Translations under genes and position numbers: made by a program
From: Candidatus Zixiibacteriota bacterium
GTDB lineage: Bacteria; Zixibacteria; MSB-5A5; RBG-16-43-9
DNA: 8,914 nt
Reading direction: 5' to 3'
Assembly (NCBI GenBank): GCA_029858245.1
Contig: JAOUFL010000092.1
Location: forward strand, 1 to 8,914
Notes under the pieces: generated by a model
What the model saw: only the letters and a program-made list of their open reading frames with translations
The model's database searches: none
Told to the model about the DNA's origin: nothing
In this document: positions 1-6,726 of the stretch, in pieces
Layout: each line of letters starts with the position of its first letter
How positions within the stretch are numbered: position 1 is the first letter of the stretch

Positions 1-41
1 GAATAATCTTTTCTCCTAAAGGAGAAGGAAGGTTTAAGCTT

Positions 42-78
42 AAGGGATTCCGTTTTATAACGGAATCCCTTTGCTTTT
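42..78 (+). terminator. Rho-independent terminator of an upstream gene
   Basis: A perfect 13-bp inverted repeat (42-54 with 59-71, stem beginning AAGGGATTCCG) encloses a 4-base TTAT loop and is followed by TGCTTTT. It would end transcription entering from the left edge. Just before it lie a small TTCTCC/GGAGAA hairpin (11-26) and the 10-bp palindrome TTAAGCTTAA (34-43). No coding sequence could be assigned to bases 1-41. The right arm is not followed by a long pure T run, so efficiency is uncertain. Confidence 0.75.
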
Positions 79-170
79 CATAAAGAGACAGAGAGTCTTA
101 GTAATTATTTGCATAATATCATTGCTGTGATCTTAAACATTGCATTGACTGCTACTTACGGATTTTTCAA

Positions 171-200
171 TTGACAAAAAGGATTCTCATACACAATTTA
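171..200 (+). promoter_or_regulatory. Possible sigma-70-type promoter for the MBL-fold gene
   Basis: A perfect TTGACA (171-176) lies 66 bases before the start codon at 242. The only -10 candidate near the right spacing is the weak AATTTA (195-200, 18-base spacer); TATCTT (199-204) would need a 22-base spacer. The position after the upstream terminator makes a promoter here necessary, but the -10 assignment is weak. Confidence 0.3.
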
Positions 201-241
201 TCTTGAATCCAGGAGAGTGATATCAGAGGAAAAACGGTAAA

Positions 242-964
242 ATGGTTGATTCTCATTCTTGGCAGGGTAAAAATCTAAAAGTTGAGGTCTTATGTTCAGT
301 TGCAGGCATTGCTCAGCATATCTGGATAAGTAATGAGAAAGGCTCGTTGCTGATTGATGCAGGAGATGGTATACTCGGAGATTTGCTATCCAACGAACTT
401 GACCTTGATACCCTTAAAGGAGTGATCTTCACTCATGGTCATTTTGATCATATGGGAGGTTTACATTCGCTTCTTGGATATTTGAGGATGATTGACAGAA
501 AAGAATTGCTACCGATTTTTGCTCCTGAGAAATGTATTGAGGTATTCTCCATAGTGGAGAATTTCAAGAAGTGTTATTCAGAGACGATCCCCTTCAAAAT
601 CTCTTGTAAAGAAGTTGAATCTTTTAAAGTTTTTCAAATTGCAGAGATGTCCATCCAGTCTTATCCGGTGGTGCATAGTGGAAGCATAGAAGGTTCAGGT
701 ATACTGGATCCGATCCCTGCTTTAGGTTATAAAATCTCATATGAGGGGGAGTCAATTGCAATAAGCGGAGATACAGGATATTCCTCGGATTTAAAAGAGC
801 TGGTAAGGGGAGTGGATTTAGCTATCATAGAGGCAACCTATCGGAAGAGCAATCAAGTGAGTAAAGAATATCTGGAAAAAGTGCATCTATCTGAAGACCT
901 GGCGAGGGAGATCGGAAAGTTGGCTAAAGATTTTATCTTAGTACACAGAGGGAAGTGTAATTAA
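242..964 (+). CDS. MBL-fold metallohydrolase (RNase Z-like subgroup)
   Basis: This is a 240-residue cytosolic hydrolase of the metallo-beta-lactamase fold, presumably binding two zinc ions. The diagnostic HxHxDH motif is at H65, H67, D69, H70. The other expected ligands are H145 (in VVHS), D177 (in SGDTGY) and H236 (in ILVHR), so the metal site looks complete. The layout resembles the RNase Z/arylsulfatase-like branch, but the chain is shorter than a typical RNase Z (about 300 residues). The usual HEAT motif appears as IEAT (196-199), without its histidine, so tRNA 3'-end processing should not be assumed. There is no signal peptide or membrane segment. AGAGGA (225-230) is a distant ribosome site, and the frame is closed by TGA at 218, leaving ATG 242 as the natural start. 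The gene precedes pyk by 74 bases on the same strand and may be co-transcribed with it. The substrate cannot be told from sequence. Confidence 0.85.
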   Translation: MVDSHSWQGKNLKVEVLCSVAGIAQHIWISNEKGSLLIDAGDGILGDLLSNELDLDTLKGVIFTHGHFDHMGGLHSLLGYLRMIDRKELLPIFAPEKCIEVFSIVENFKKCYSETIPFKISCKEVESFKVFQIAEMSIQSYPVVHSGSIEGSGILDPIPALGYKISYEGESIAISGDTGYSSDLKELVRGVDLAIIEATYRKSNQVSKEYLEKVHLSEDLAREIGKLAKDFILVHRGKCN

Positions 965-1038
965 TTCTCTTGTAAAGGATAAAGAACATAAGTTATTCTA
1001 AGTTTTTATCATTTCCTGAAAAGGTAAATTGATCGAAA

Positions 1039-2064
1039 ATGGTTAAAACCAAAATAATTTGCACCCTGGGACCGGCAAGCTCGGATATGACAGTTTTGAG
1101 AAAGATGATGTTAGCCGGTATGGATATTGCCAGGCTTAATTTCTCCCACGCTACCCATAGAGAACATCAGAAGCGCATCGATATGATAAGGGAGTTGAAT
1201 CGGAAGTACAGGCGTGGAATAAAGATATTACAGGACCTGGAGGGGTATCGCATTAGAATCGGCAAATTTAAAGAATTTAAGACAATTGAGCTCAAGAAAA
1301 AGCAGAAGGTTTTTTTGACCAATAATGATAAGATTGAACGAAAAGGGGCAATTCCATTTGATTATAAGGGTTCATTAAAAGAGATAAAAATCGGAAGTTT
1401 TATATATGTTGATGACGGCAATATCTCCCTTAAGGTTATCCAGAGGTTCGACAATTATCTTAAAGCAGAGGTGGTCATCCCGGGAGTCTTGAAAGAGAAT
1501 AAAGGTATTAATATCCCGGATATTGACTTAAAATTTGAGAACTTAACCAGGAAAGACAAAGATGACTTGCTCTTCGGGATAAAAAATAAGGTGGATTATG
1601 TTGCCCAGTCTTTTGTAAGAAATAAAAAGGATATTAAAAACATACGTGAGTTCTTAAGAGGAAGTGGTCTGAACTGTAAGATCATAGCTAAGATCGAGAA
1701 CCGGGAAGGTATAAAAAATATCGATGAGATACTGGATGTCTCTGACGGTATTCTGGTGGCAAGGGGTGATATGGGGGTGGCTCTTCCCATATACGAGGTG
1801 CCAGTAATGCAGAAGATGATAATCCGGAAATGTAATCGCAGAAAAAAGATAGTAATCACCGCTACCCAGATGCTGGAGAGCATGACCGAGCATTTAAGAC
1901 CCACCCGGGCTGAGGTAAGCGATGTTGCAAATGCTATACTGGATGGTACAGATTACCTTATGCTTTCGGCTGAGACGGCTGTTGGTAAATACCCGGTGGA
2001 AGCAGTGAAGATGATGAACCATATCAGTAAATTTACCGAAAGGGCTTTTAAAAAATATCTGTGA
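1039..2064 (+). CDS. pyk: Pyruvate kinase, short form lacking the C-terminal domain
   Basis: Catalyses phosphoenolpyruvate + ADP to pyruvate + ATP, the last step of glycolysis, in the cytosol. The N-terminus (VKTKIICTLGPAS) is the family signature. The catalytic TIM barrel is intact: R32, N34, S36 (RLNFSH), D66, R73, K218 and E220 (AKIEN), D244 (ARGDMG) and T276 (TATQMLESM). The lid B domain spans about 70-165. The protein stops at residue 341, right after the barrel, whereas usual pyruvate kinases have about 470 residues including a C-terminal allosteric domain. That domain is not found in any frame before the terminator at 2124. The normally conserved DTKGPEIRTG loop reads DLEGYRIRIG (66-75), so the K-G-P-E core is replaced and the position linked to K+ dependence is Arg71. 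The Shine-Dalgarno is poor: AAAGGT (1020-1025), 13 bases from ATG. Kinase identity is secure by family; activity of this short variant is inferred. Confidence 0.9.
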   Translation: MVKTKIICTLGPASSDMTVLRKMMLAGMDIARLNFSHATHREHQKRIDMIRELNRKYRRGIKILQDLEGYRIRIGKFKEFKTIELKKKQKVFLTNNDKIERKGAIPFDYKGSLKEIKIGSFIYVDDGNISLKVIQRFDNYLKAEVVIPGVLKENKGINIPDIDLKFENLTRKDKDDLLFGIKNKVDYVAQSFVRNKKDIKNIREFLRGSGLNCKIIAKIENREGIKNIDEILDVSDGILVARGDMGVALPIYEVPVMQKMIIRKCNRRKKIVITATQMLESMTEHLRPTRAEVSDVANAILDGTDYLMLSAETAVGKYPVEAVKMMNHISKFTERAFKKYL

Positions 2065-2123
2065 GGGATTATTCTCTTGTTTGATTTTTACCAGATGAAT
2101 AAAACAACTACTCAAAAGCTAAA

Positions 2124-2158
2124 AGAGCGGGTGAGACACCCGCTCTAGGGAGGTTTTT
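2124..2158. terminator. Bidirectional terminator between convergent genes
   Basis: A perfect 10-bp stem AGAGCGGGTG/CACCCGCTCT (2124-2133 with 2137-2146) has a 3-base AGA loop. On the plus strand it is followed after seven bases by TTTTT (2154-2158), serving pyk. On the minus strand it is followed directly by TTTTAGCTTTTG, serving the gene at 2190-2552. It sits midway between the two stop codons. Confidence 0.8.
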
Positions 2159-2189
2159 ATAGCAAGAAAGGAGTTAAGCGGTTTATTGA

Positions 2190-2552
2190 TTACTCTTCAG
2201 TTTCTTTTTCCTTGTTTTTACTTACCTTTTTGTTAGCGATAAGATAATAAAGCAATAGACCCAATCCGCCCATTATAAATATTCCACCAGCAGTGTATTC
2301 CTCAACTAAATCCGGAGGACCCATCTGACCTATGAAAATAGCTATTCCTACTCCGATTGACATCATTGCCCACTTCAGAGAAGAGAGTACCCTGCTCTCC
2401 GGGCTGTCCGCATAGAGGAATTTAATATTCTCATCCACCATCCCTTTTTCAATCAGCTTCTTTCTGGTCAGATAATCTAATAATATTTTAAAACCAAAAG
2501 CGAAAGCCAATAACATGACAATCACCGGTAATGCTTCCCATACGCTTTGCAT
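2190..2552 (-). CDS. Small three-TM membrane protein, DUF6249-like
   Basis: A 120-residue inner-membrane protein. Three hydrophobic segments are visible at about 7-26, 59-75 and 86-106. The loop between the first two carries the phrase RKKLIEKGMVDENIKFL (30-46), and a highly charged tail (KKVSKNKEKETEE) ends the chain. The pattern of an N-terminal helix, an LIEKGM-type juxtamembrane stretch, then two Gly-rich helices ending LGLLLYYLIANKK resembles DUF6249 proteins, small membrane proteins of unknown function that I recall occurring near ECF sigma genes in Bacteroidota-like genomes. The family name is by recall, not search. Translation start is firm: AAGGAGGT (2564-2557 on the minus strand) lies 4 bases from ATG. 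It is divergent from the sigma factor and shares a mirror-image promoter with it, so it is a likely member of that regulon. It converges on pyk. Confidence 0.75.
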   Translation of the reverse strand: MQSVWEALPVIVMLLAFAFGFKILLDYLTRKKLIEKGMVDENIKFLYADSPESRVLSSLKWAMMSIGVGIAIFIGQMGPPDLVEEYTAGGIFIMGGLGLLLYYLIANKKVSKNKEKETEE

Positions 2553-2604
2553 AACTACCTCCTTAGCTTAAGTTTTTTGTTTCAATATCTGCATATCCAA
2601 ATTG

Positions 2605-2636
2605 ATTAGACTGAGAAAATGGAAAAATGTTGCATT
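2605..2636 (-). promoter_or_regulatory. ECF-type promoter for the DUF6249-like gene
   Basis: Reading the minus strand from 2636 to 2605: AATGCAACATTT, twelve variable bases, then AGTCTAAT. The AAC core and the GTC core are 17 bases apart, and the -10 contains GTCTAA, matching the layout of E. coli sigma-E-type promoters (GGAACTT-N15-GTCTAA). It is the mirror partner of the promoter at 2649-2680. Expected transcription start is near 2600, giving a leader of roughly 48 bases. The assignment to the adjacent sigma factor is inferred. Confidence 0.65.
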
Positions 2637-2648
2637 GACTTATTAAAA

Positions 2649-2680
2649 AATGCAACATTTCTTTACCAGGGTAGTCTTAT
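2649..2680 (+). promoter_or_regulatory. ECF-type autoregulatory promoter of the sigma/anti-sigma operon
   Basis: The sequence AATGCAACATTT (2649-2660), then twelve bases, then AGTCTTAT (2673-2680). It agrees with the minus-strand element at 2636-2605 in all 12 bases of the -35 block and 7 of 8 bases of the -10 block at identical spacing, while the spacers differ. The two -35 blocks form a 12-bp perfect inverted repeat separated by 12 bases. The predicted transcript would begin near 2683-2686, only about 15 bases before the ATG at 2699. Confidence 0.7.
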
Positions 2681-2698
2681 ACAGTGAGAAAGGAGATC

Positions 2699-3265
2699 AT
2701 GGCAGAAACCAGCTCTCTTGTCAGAAGAATACTGGATGGAGACAAAGAATCGTTCCGGATTATAGTCAACGAGAATCAGCGGCTGGTTTCTCATATAGTT
2801 TTCAGGATGGTTTACAACAAAACCGACCGTGAGGACCTGTGTCAGGAGGTTTTTCTGAAAGTGTATAAGAACCTTTCCCAGTTCCATTTTGGAGCAAAAA
2901 TTTCTTCCTGGATTGCCCGGATCACCTATAATACCTGTCTCGATTTTCTTAAAAAGAAAAAGCATCCTGCTTCGGATACTGTTTCATTTGAAGATGTTGA
3001 AAATCAAGATCTGACAGGGGATTATACTTCTCCTGACGAATCCGTGAAAAGAGAGGAAATGAGCACCTTTTTGCATAGGGAGATAGAAATGATGCCTCCG
3101 AACTATCAAACCATTCTCACTCTTTACCATCTGGAGGATTTAAGTTACACTGAGATCTCAAAGATTATGCAGATTCCAGAGGGCACAGTCAAAAGTCATC
3201 TTTTTCGGGCAAGAAAACTTTTAAAGGAAAGATTAACTTCGAAATATCAGAAGGAGAATTTATGA
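2699..3265 (+). CDS. ECF-family RNA polymerase sigma factor
   Basis: A 188-residue extracytoplasmic-function sigma-70 that would direct RNA polymerase to envelope or stress-response genes. Region 2 covers about residues 22-88, with the core-binding DREDLCQEVFLKVY (43-56) and the -10-recognition stretch KISSWIARITYNTCLDFL (67-84). Region 4 covers about 125-178: MPPNYQTILTLYHLEDLSY, then the helix-turn-helix EISKIMQIPEGTVKSHLFRARKLL that reads the -35. The acidic linker 91-124 is unconserved, and region 3 is absent as in all ECFs. ATG 2699 is chosen because AAAGGAG (2689-2695) stands just upstream, though at a short 3-base distance. An in-frame GTG at 2684 has no ribosome site and would coincide with the predicted transcript start. 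The anti-sigma gene follows with a 4-base ATGA overlap, so translation is probably coupled. Confidence 0.93.
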   Translation: MAETSSLVRRILDGDKESFRIIVNENQRLVSHIVFRMVYNKTDREDLCQEVFLKVYKNLSQFHFGAKISSWIARITYNTCLDFLKKKKHPASDTVSFEDVENQDLTGDYTSPDESVKREEMSTFLHREIEMMPPNYQTILTLYHLEDLSYTEISKIMQIPEGTVKSHLFRARKLLKERLTSKYQKENL

Positions 3266-3798
3266 ATTCAAAACATCTAACTGATGAAGAGTTTCAGGAT
3301 TACCTGGATGAAAGACATCCTGCAGAATCCGGATATATGGAAGAACACCTGAGAACCTGTCAACTCTGCAGGAATAACCTGAGAGAATATAAGAGTTTGT
3401 ATGCTGAATTAAAGGCAGAGAGGGGTTTTGAGCTTTCCCCGAATTTTGCAGAATCGGTTATGTCAAGGCTGCCCGACGTAGAAATCCCAGTGTCTCAAAC
3501 CAGGTACGCCACCATTATAATGTCGGCCTTTAGCATCCTGGTAGTAATCAGCATAGCGATTTACCTGCTCAACTGGAAATGGTTTATCCAGACGATCTCC
3601 GTTATTCCGTCGCCTTTCTTTAAAGCAATCCTGGTTTTTGGAAATTCTATAGCAGGGTTTTTTGCTCATCTGAATGTGGGTATCAATCTGCTCCTGATGT
3701 CCTTCGTGATTCTCCTGGTCATCAGTCTATTGGATTACTTACTGTTCAGCAAAAAGCGTAAATTGATTTCTTTTTTTCAAGTGGCTGGGAATCCTTAA
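3262..3798 (+). CDS. Membrane anti-sigma factor with zinc-finger (ZAS-like) domain
   Basis: A 178-residue partner that would hold the adjacent ECF sigma factor inactive at the inner membrane. The cytoplasmic N-terminus (about 1-70) has the anti-sigma zinc signature Hx3Cx2C: H29, C33, C36 (EEHLRTCQLC), with H5 or H19 as a possible fourth ligand. Three hydrophobic segments follow at about 83-104, 118-137 and 140-162, and a short basic tail (SKKRKL) ends the chain. There is no sizeable periplasmic sensor domain: the loops between helices are only a few to about 13 residues. Any signal must therefore be sensed in the membrane or by a partner protein. AAGGAG (3251-3256) lies 5 bases before ATG, inside the sigma gene. 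The stop/start overlap and the order sigma then anti-sigma are classic. The role is inferred from motif plus position and is well supported. Confidence 0.88.
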   Translation: MNSKHLTDEEFQDYLDERHPAESGYMEEHLRTCQLCRNNLREYKSLYAELKAERGFELSPNFAESVMSRLPDVEIPVSQTRYATIIMSAFSILVVISIAIYLLNWKWFIQTISVIPSPFFKAILVFGNSIAGFFAHLNVGINLLLMSFVILLVISLLDYLLFSKKRKLISFFQVAGNP

Positions 3799-4185
3799 GT
3801 TGTTATTAGCTATGTAAATATCTTTTCGCTATATTCCTTAACACAAAAAGGGATTCTAAGTCTTTTTTCTGTTGCCTACCAGGTTTAAGAGGAATTCAGC
3901 CATATGTTTAAAAAAAGTTAATGTTAATTATTCCCAGCAGTTAAAGAACCCACTTAATATAGTCTAAGCTCTTAAACAAAAATAAGTAAGGAATTAGAGG
4001 AAAACTTACTGTTTAATAAAGGATTATTATTGACAAATAATTTTTTTACGTTAATTTGTTATAAAAGGCAAGAAAGAGCCTTATAAGGGTGTAGGTTCTA
4101 TCTATCCAGAGTAGAACTAAGTATATAATAAAAAGAGTAATGTTCTTAAAGCTATCTTATACTTATCTATAAGGAGTGGAAGATA
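3799..4185. other. 387-bp AT-rich non-coding leader region
   Basis: No credible ORF is present; the longest ATG starts give only a few codons. It contains a weak terminator-like hairpin for the anti-sigma operon (about 3845-3868, AAAAAGGGA paired with TCTTTTTT, including two G-U pairs). It also holds TTGACA at 4030-4035 with no well-spaced -10, a perfect TATAAT at 4124-4129 with no good -35, and a GTTCTA/TAGAAC hairpin (4095-4117). A 6-bp hairpin CTTATA/TATAAG (4156-4173) has a right arm that runs into the Shine-Dalgarno AAGGAG (4171-4176) of the peptidase gene. I did not recognise any riboswitch or small RNA family. Confidence 0.5.
4124..4129 (+). promoter_or_regulatory. Candidate -10 box for the C25 peptidase gene
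   Basis: A perfect TATAAT lies 57 bases before the ATG at 4186. The hexamer 17 bases upstream (TCTATC) is not a recognisable -35 and no extended -10 TGn is present, so a second factor or an unusual sigma would be needed. The alternative is TTGACA at 4030-4035 with TATAAA around 4060, at an over-long spacing. The twin ECF motif is not present here. Confidence 0.3.
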
Positions 4186-6726
4186 ATGAATAAATCGAGA
4201 TTATTGTTTGGATGTTGCATCTTATTGCTCATAATAACCATACCCTCAATAATCTCCTCAGATGTTGGCTACAGGTTGCAATATGTAACCGAATTCTCCA
4301 GAGAGGAGCTTTCCTTTGATAACCTCTTGGGGTATGATCGGGTATTACTAAAAGACGCAACCTCTGTTAAAGATGTAGCAAAACCAATGCTACCCCTGAA
4401 GGAGATAATGATAGCACTGCCACCAGGATTAAGTGTGAGAGAAGTACGGGTTATTGATGAGAAAGCTGAGGAACTTCCTGGTAAGTATATGATTATTCCT
4501 AATCAGCCGCCAATGAGTATGAATTTTACAGAAGAGGAGATAGAGTTTGTGGGACCTGACCAGCAGGTCTATTCCTCAATCCAACCCTATCCAGCTAAGC
4601 TGGCTCAATTCATCCGACAGAGTGACCTGGCTGGTCAGGGTATTGCTCATATTCTGGTATACCCGCTACAATATATTCCCTCTGAGAAAAGGCTTGTTTT
4701 TTACTCTTCGCTAACACTTGAAATAGAAGGTACCTATGGATATGAATGTGGTGATTATCTCTCACCTAATATATCACAGTCAAGCAGGGAGGTTTACCAG
4801 CAAATGATTGAAGATTTGGTGGTGAATCCAGAGGATGTGCAATTGAACACTGGTTTAAAAGCAAAGCTCACAAATTTTTTACCGAATGGTTCCTTCAATC
4901 ATGTAATCATTACCTCTTCCCCCTTTGTCCCTTTCTTCCAACCTCTTGTTGACTGGCATATTAAGAGAGGTTTGACCGATACAGTGGTTACGGTTACCGA
5001 TATTTACTCTATCTACTCTGGTAGTACCGACCAGAAGAAGATACGCAACTTCATCATAGATGCCCATTCAAGCTGGGGCACAATCTATTTCCTTATAGGA
5101 GGCGAAGAAACGATCGTCCCATTTGAGTACAGAAACTATTGGAGTGAAGCTATCAGCGATCAGTATTATTCTGACTATGACGATGATTGGATACATGAAG
5201 TTTTTGTGGGCAGAATACCGGTAAGCAGCACTGAGACGATTACAACATTTGTAAATAAAGTCTTAAGATACGAGAAAAATCCACCCCGCACAGATTATCT
5301 TCTGAATGTTCTGTTTATAGGTATGGATCCTAATAAATATATAAAATGGGAGGAACTGAAAGAGTATATCGAAAAGGATGCCCCTATCCCTTCAAGATTC
5401 AATGTGACCAAAGTGTATGATAGTCACGAGGGGGATCATCTAACAGCAGCTATCAATGCCTTAAATGCAGGGCAGCACCTGGTTAATCACTCGGACCATG
5501 CATTTGATGATTTAATGTGTACAGGCTACTGGAAGCACTATGGGTTGGGTATAAAAAACTCCCATGTGGATAGCCTGACAAATGATGGCAAACTGTCTAT
5601 AATAGTATCCAGTGGTTGCTCTACAAATAAGATGAACTCTCGATACCATGAATGTATTGCTGAACATTTCGTGGAATATAATCCCGATCAGGCAGGAGTT
5701 GCTTTCTTTGGCAGTACCTACGCAAGTTTATTTAGTAATTTAGAATTATTAAGTCTTTCCCCCCTCCTGGATTATTATTGGTGGCAAAGTTTAATGTACT
5801 TTAACAAATATAACCTTGGGCAAATTTTAGCATATAGCAAACATAGATATAGTCAAGGATATAACTTAGATATGTATGTTGAATGGATCTTTAATCTTTT
5901 AGGTGAACCCGAGATGTCAATCTGGACAGATGAACCAGATAGTTTTGCAGTAAGTTTTCCGTATGTGTTTTCGGTAGGAACTTCTTCCTTTACAGTACAT
6001 GTGGAAGATTCGTCAACTCATACGCCGGTAGATAAAGCTTATGTCTGTTTATGGAAAGGGGATGAGGTATATCTGAGAGGTAATACCAATAGCAGTGGGG
6101 ATAAAACCTTCTATCCCTCCCCCTCTACAAATGGGGTAATGTATGTGACTGTAACCAAGCATAATTATATTCCTTATGAAGGACAAGCGGTTGTAGCCAA
6201 TCCGCTGGTTTCTACCAATCCTGCAACATATGAGGAGGAGACCAGCGCAACTATTCACGGTTATCTGGAAGATGATGCAGGATATGAAGCAAGCTGCTGG
6301 TTTTTCTGGGATACTGACTCTGGTGAGCCTTATGCTAACAGGGAGTCTTTAGGAGTATTTTCTAATGGTTCTGAATACAGCAAAGAACTTACTGGACTTA
6401 CAGAAGGCACACTTTATTACTTCAAAGCTAAAGCGCATAATATGGTTGGTTGGGGTGAGGGTGATGAATTGATGTTCTTGACCAAACCACTTTCTCCAGC
6501 CCAATTCACAGCAGAAGCCATAAGTTGCAGCACTGTAACTTTAAGCTGGAATAAACCTTCCTCTGCAGATGGAGTGGTCATCGAGAGGAACGATTCTCTA
6601 TTCTGGAAAAGGGGAGAGGGAGAGCTGGTGTGCAACGATACCACCGAAAGCTTTGAGGATTCAGGCTTAGACCCCCTAACCCAGTACTATTATCAAGTAT
6701 GGTCTTATCGAGTGAAAGGGAACTGA
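4186..6726 (+). CDS. Secreted C25 (gingipain-type) cysteine peptidase, Ig/Fn3 tail; frame-broken at the 3' end
   Basis: An exported endopeptidase of clan CD. Signal peptide: basic MNKSR then a hydrophobic core (6-22). A gingipain-like propeptide follows (about 26-230), including the P-x-LP...LPPG pattern at 67-81. The catalytic domain spans about 235-575. An acidic YYSDYDDDW stretch (327-335, likely Ca-binding) precedes GRIPV (342-346). The dyad is H438 (in LVNHSDHAF, where relatives have LVNYIGHGG) and C478 (in VSSGCST). Next come a gingipain C-terminal Ig-like module (about 596-670) and two Fn3-like modules (about 673-767 and 769 onward). The last Fn3 lacks its final strand here because the frame ends at 6724-6726, one codon after an AAAGGG run. 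The strand and a dockerin-like tail continue in the -1 frame up to 6971, so the intended product is about 928 residues. AAGGAG (4171-4176) is 9 bases from ATG. The substrate is unknown. Confidence 0.88.
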   Translation: MNKSRLLFGCCILLLIITIPSIISSDVGYRLQYVTEFSREELSFDNLLGYDRVLLKDATSVKDVAKPMLPLKEIMIALPPGLSVREVRVIDEKAEELPGKYMIIPNQPPMSMNFTEEEIEFVGPDQQVYSSIQPYPAKLAQFIRQSDLAGQGIAHILVYPLQYIPSEKRLVFYSSLTLEIEGTYGYECGDYLSPNISQSSREVYQQMIEDLVVNPEDVQLNTGLKAKLTNFLPNGSFNHVIITSSPFVPFFQPLVDWHIKRGLTDTVVTVTDIYSIYSGSTDQKKIRNFIIDAHSSWGTIYFLIGGEETIVPFEYRNYWSEAISDQYYSDYDDDWIHEVFVGRIPVSSTETITTFVNKVLRYEKNPPRTDYLLNVLFIGMDPNKYIKWEELKEYIEKDAPIPSRFNVTKVYDSHEGDHLTAAINALNAGQHLVNHSDHAFDDLMCTGYWKHYGLGIKNSHVDSLTNDGKLSIIVSSGCSTNKMNSRYHECIAEHFVEYNPDQAGVAFFGSTYASLFSNLELLSLSPLLDYYWWQSLMYFNKYNLGQILAYSKHRYSQGYNLDMYVEWIFNLLGEPEMSIWTDEPDSFAVSFPYVFSVGTSSFTVHVEDSSTHTPVDKAYVCLWKGDEVYLRGNTNSSGDKTFYPSPSTNGVMYVTVTKHNYIPYEGQAVVANPLVSTNPATYEEETSATIHGYLEDDAGYEASCWFFWDTDSGEPYANRESLGVFSNGSEYSKELTGLTEGTLYYFKAKAHNMVGWGEGDELMFLTKPLSPAQFTAEAISCSTVTLSWNKPSSADGVVIERNDSLFWKRGEGELVCNDTTESFEDSGLDPLTQYYYQVWSYRVKGN

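Noticed and set aside
141..150. TGCATTGACT, also found at 2631-2640 in the twin promoter
   Set aside because: The match is only 10 bases; the rest of the ECF element (GTC box at the right distance) is missing, so it is treated as chance.
1596..1904. Minus-strand ORFs inside pyk, and similar ones inside the sigma, peptidase and uvrC genes
   Set aside because: They are antisense shadows of clearly recognisable coding sequences, without ribosome sites or known motifs.
2062..2123. Pyruvate kinase shortened by a frameshift with the C domain nearby
   Set aside because: The 60 bases between the stop and the terminator hold no C-domain-like sequence in any frame, and the next gene is unrelated and on the other strand.
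2635..2663. TTGACT (2635-2640) as a sigma-70 -35 box for the sigma gene
   Set aside because: At 17 bases spacing the -10 would be TTTCTT, and the hexamer lies partly between the arms of the inverted repeat; the ECF-type reading explains both strands better.
2684..2698. GTG start adding five residues (MRKEI) to the sigma factor
   Set aside because: No ribosome site precedes it, it falls at the predicted transcript start, and ATG 2699 has AAAGGAG directly upstream.
6712..6721. Classical -1 slippery heptamer for programmed frameshifting
   Set aside because: The in-frame codons are GTG AAA GGG AAC, which does not fit X XXY YYZ in the zero frame, and no clear downstream pseudoknot was seen. Mutation or base miscount is more likely, though slippage is not excluded.
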